Source: Myxococcales bacterium (GTDB lineage: Bacteria > Myxococcota > Polyangia > Fen-1088). From it: a DNA stretch of 6,122 nucleotides. Under the pieces are notes generated by a model. The model saw nothing but the letters and a program-made list of their open reading frames with translations. It was not told the origin of the DNA and searched no databases. A program made the translations under genes and the position numbers. How positions within the stretch are numbered: the stretch's first letter is position 1; each line of letters starts with the position of its first letter. Of this stretch, positions 5,593-6,122 are shown one piece after another. The stretch is taken from contig PMJE01000026.1 in NCBI GenBank assembly GCA_003157315.1, positions 1-6,122 on the forward strand. The letters run 5' to 3'.

Positions 5593-5913
5593 ATGCTATC
5601 CCAAGGTCGGCATACCCGGGATTGGATGGCGGCGGCTGCCGCGGGACACGCTTTGGCCGGATTTTCGGGCCGCGCCTGGCTCAGCCTGGTTGGGCTGGGC
5701 TTGGTGGTTCACCTTCTCGCTTGGCTGCTCAATAGCTGGGGCCTCGGCCACGTCGACACCGCCTTCGGCGCGCTCGGCTTGCAGGGCCAACAGGTGGCGA
5801 CGTTGTTCCTCGCGGCGTGGCTGCTGGCCGAGCCCATTCGCCCTCTCGGCCTGGTGGGCGGCGTGCTGATCGTGGCTGGTATCGTGGCCGTGGCCTCCAG
5901 CCCGAAACGCTGA
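5593..5913 (+). pseudogene. C-terminal remnant of an EamA/DMT-family transporter
   Basis: The frame ending in TGA at 5911-5913 encodes three hydrophobic helices. They run around AWLSLVGLGLVVHLLAWLL, then QQVATLFLAAWLLAEPI, then RPLGLVGGVLIVAGIVAVA, ending in SSPKR. This is the typical final third of a ten-helix drug/metabolite exporter: the L-x-E-P turn and the closing G-G-x-L-I-x-x-G-I helix are both there. The rest of the protein (about 180-200 residues) is missing; upstream lies the toxin-antitoxin promoter on the other strand. The clear similarity begins near 5620; the ATG at 5593 is only the nearest possible start and would give 107 residues. A small stand-alone membrane protein is possible, but a truncated gene is more likely. 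Confidence 0.68.
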
Positions 5914-5956
5914 TCGCTCGCTTGGGCCGACGGTGGAAGGCGTCGAGCGCCGGATG

Positions 5957-5968
5957 TAGGATGGCGCA
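5957..5968 (+). promoter_or_regulatory. Candidate leaderless promoter of the lipoprotein gene
   Basis: TAGGAT (5957-5962) lies five bases before the ATG at 5968, the same layout as at three other genes here. The -35 (TGGAAG at 5934-5939, 17-bp spacer) is weak. Confidence 0.35.
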
Positions 5969-6122
5969 TGGGCCAGGATGAAATCCGCCAATTGGCGCGC
6001 AAGCCGGCCGGGTGGCTGTATGGTCTTGCGATCCTGGCTTTGACGGCGGCATCGGCGTGCGGCCGCTCTCCGCTGGTCGGCGCAGCCGGGGTGCCGACCG
6101 GAACAGACACTCGCTCGGACAG
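5968..6122 (+). CDS. Lipoprotein N-terminus, 3'-truncated by window edge
   Basis: From ATG the frame stays open to the window end (51 full codons). Residues 1-15 carry basic residues (R7, R11, K12), 16-30 are hydrophobic (WLYGLAILALTAASA), and C31 follows as a lipidation candidate, in the order Ala-Ser-Ala-Cys. This lipobox is weak at -3 (Ala where Leu is usual); Ala-Ser-Ala could also be a signal peptidase I site. After the cysteine, GRSPLV and a Gly/Thr/Pro-rich stretch read like the flexible tether of an exported protein. Similar Cys-Gly-Arg-Ser-Pro starts are, from memory, frequent in myxobacterial lipoproteins. The frame's previous stop is the transporter remnant's TGA at 5911 and 5968 is its first ATG. 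The function is not visible because the mature part lies outside. Confidence 0.68.
   Translation, partial: MGQDEIRQLARKPAGWLYGLAILALTAASACGRSPLVGAAGVPTGTDTRSD

Noticed and set aside
1..6122. CRISPR array, tRNA/rRNA, transposase or integrase
   Set aside because: No regularly spaced direct repeats, no cloverleaf-like sequence noticed, and no translated frame resembling recombinases.

Overview
The window is a GC-rich bacterial chromosome segment. Hand-counted 60-base lines run from about 67% to 77% GC in most genes. The gene mix suggests a myxobacterium or related deltaproteobacterial lineage: a glutamate synthase small subunit, a DUF222/HNH nuclease, a conserved 179-residue protein of unknown function, a PIN-domain toxin-antitoxin pair, and a lipoprotein with a Cys-Gly-Arg-Ser-Pro-Leu start. 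This placement is inference from gene style, not from a marker gene.

Layout, left to right. (1) Positions 2-1324 (+) hold gltD without its first ~45 codons. (2) Positions 1379-2692 (-) hold an unrecognised 437-residue protein with a C-terminal PD-(D/E)XK nuclease fold, in DNA of clearly lower GC (about 48-57% in sampled lines). (3) Positions 2816-4120 (-) hold a DUF222 plus HNH endonuclease gene. It contains two copies of one perfect palindrome inside the coding sequence, and a 36-bp concentric dyad covers its promoter and start codon. (4) Positions 4286-4825 (+) hold the conserved hypothetical protein. (5) Positions 4897-5528 (-) hold a two-gene toxin-antitoxin operon, a ribbon-helix-helix antitoxin followed by a PIN-domain RNase toxin with a 4-base GTGA overlap. 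It converges on the hypothetical gene across a 71-bp gap filled by a 10-bp perfect inverted repeat. (6) Positions 5593-5913 (+) hold the C-terminal remnant of an EamA/DMT-type transporter. (7) From 5968 (+) to the window edge is the start of a lipoprotein gene.

Only gltD is clearly housekeeping (ammonia assimilation with GltB, presumably just upstream). The 4.2 kb after it look like an accessory stretch with three unrelated nuclease folds (PD-(D/E)XK, HNH, PIN) and one broken gene. That pattern fits an insertion or defence-type locus, but nothing proves that the three act together. No methyltransferase, helicase, integrase, transposase, tRNA or CRISPR array is visible.

Four starts lack a Shine-Dalgarno sequence and instead have a -10-like TANNNT hexamer 5-8 bases before the ATG, which suggests leaderless transcripts. 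No stretch over 300 bases lacks a gene. The gaps are 1325-1378, 2693-2815, 4121-4285, 4826-4896, about 5529-5592 and 5914-5967.
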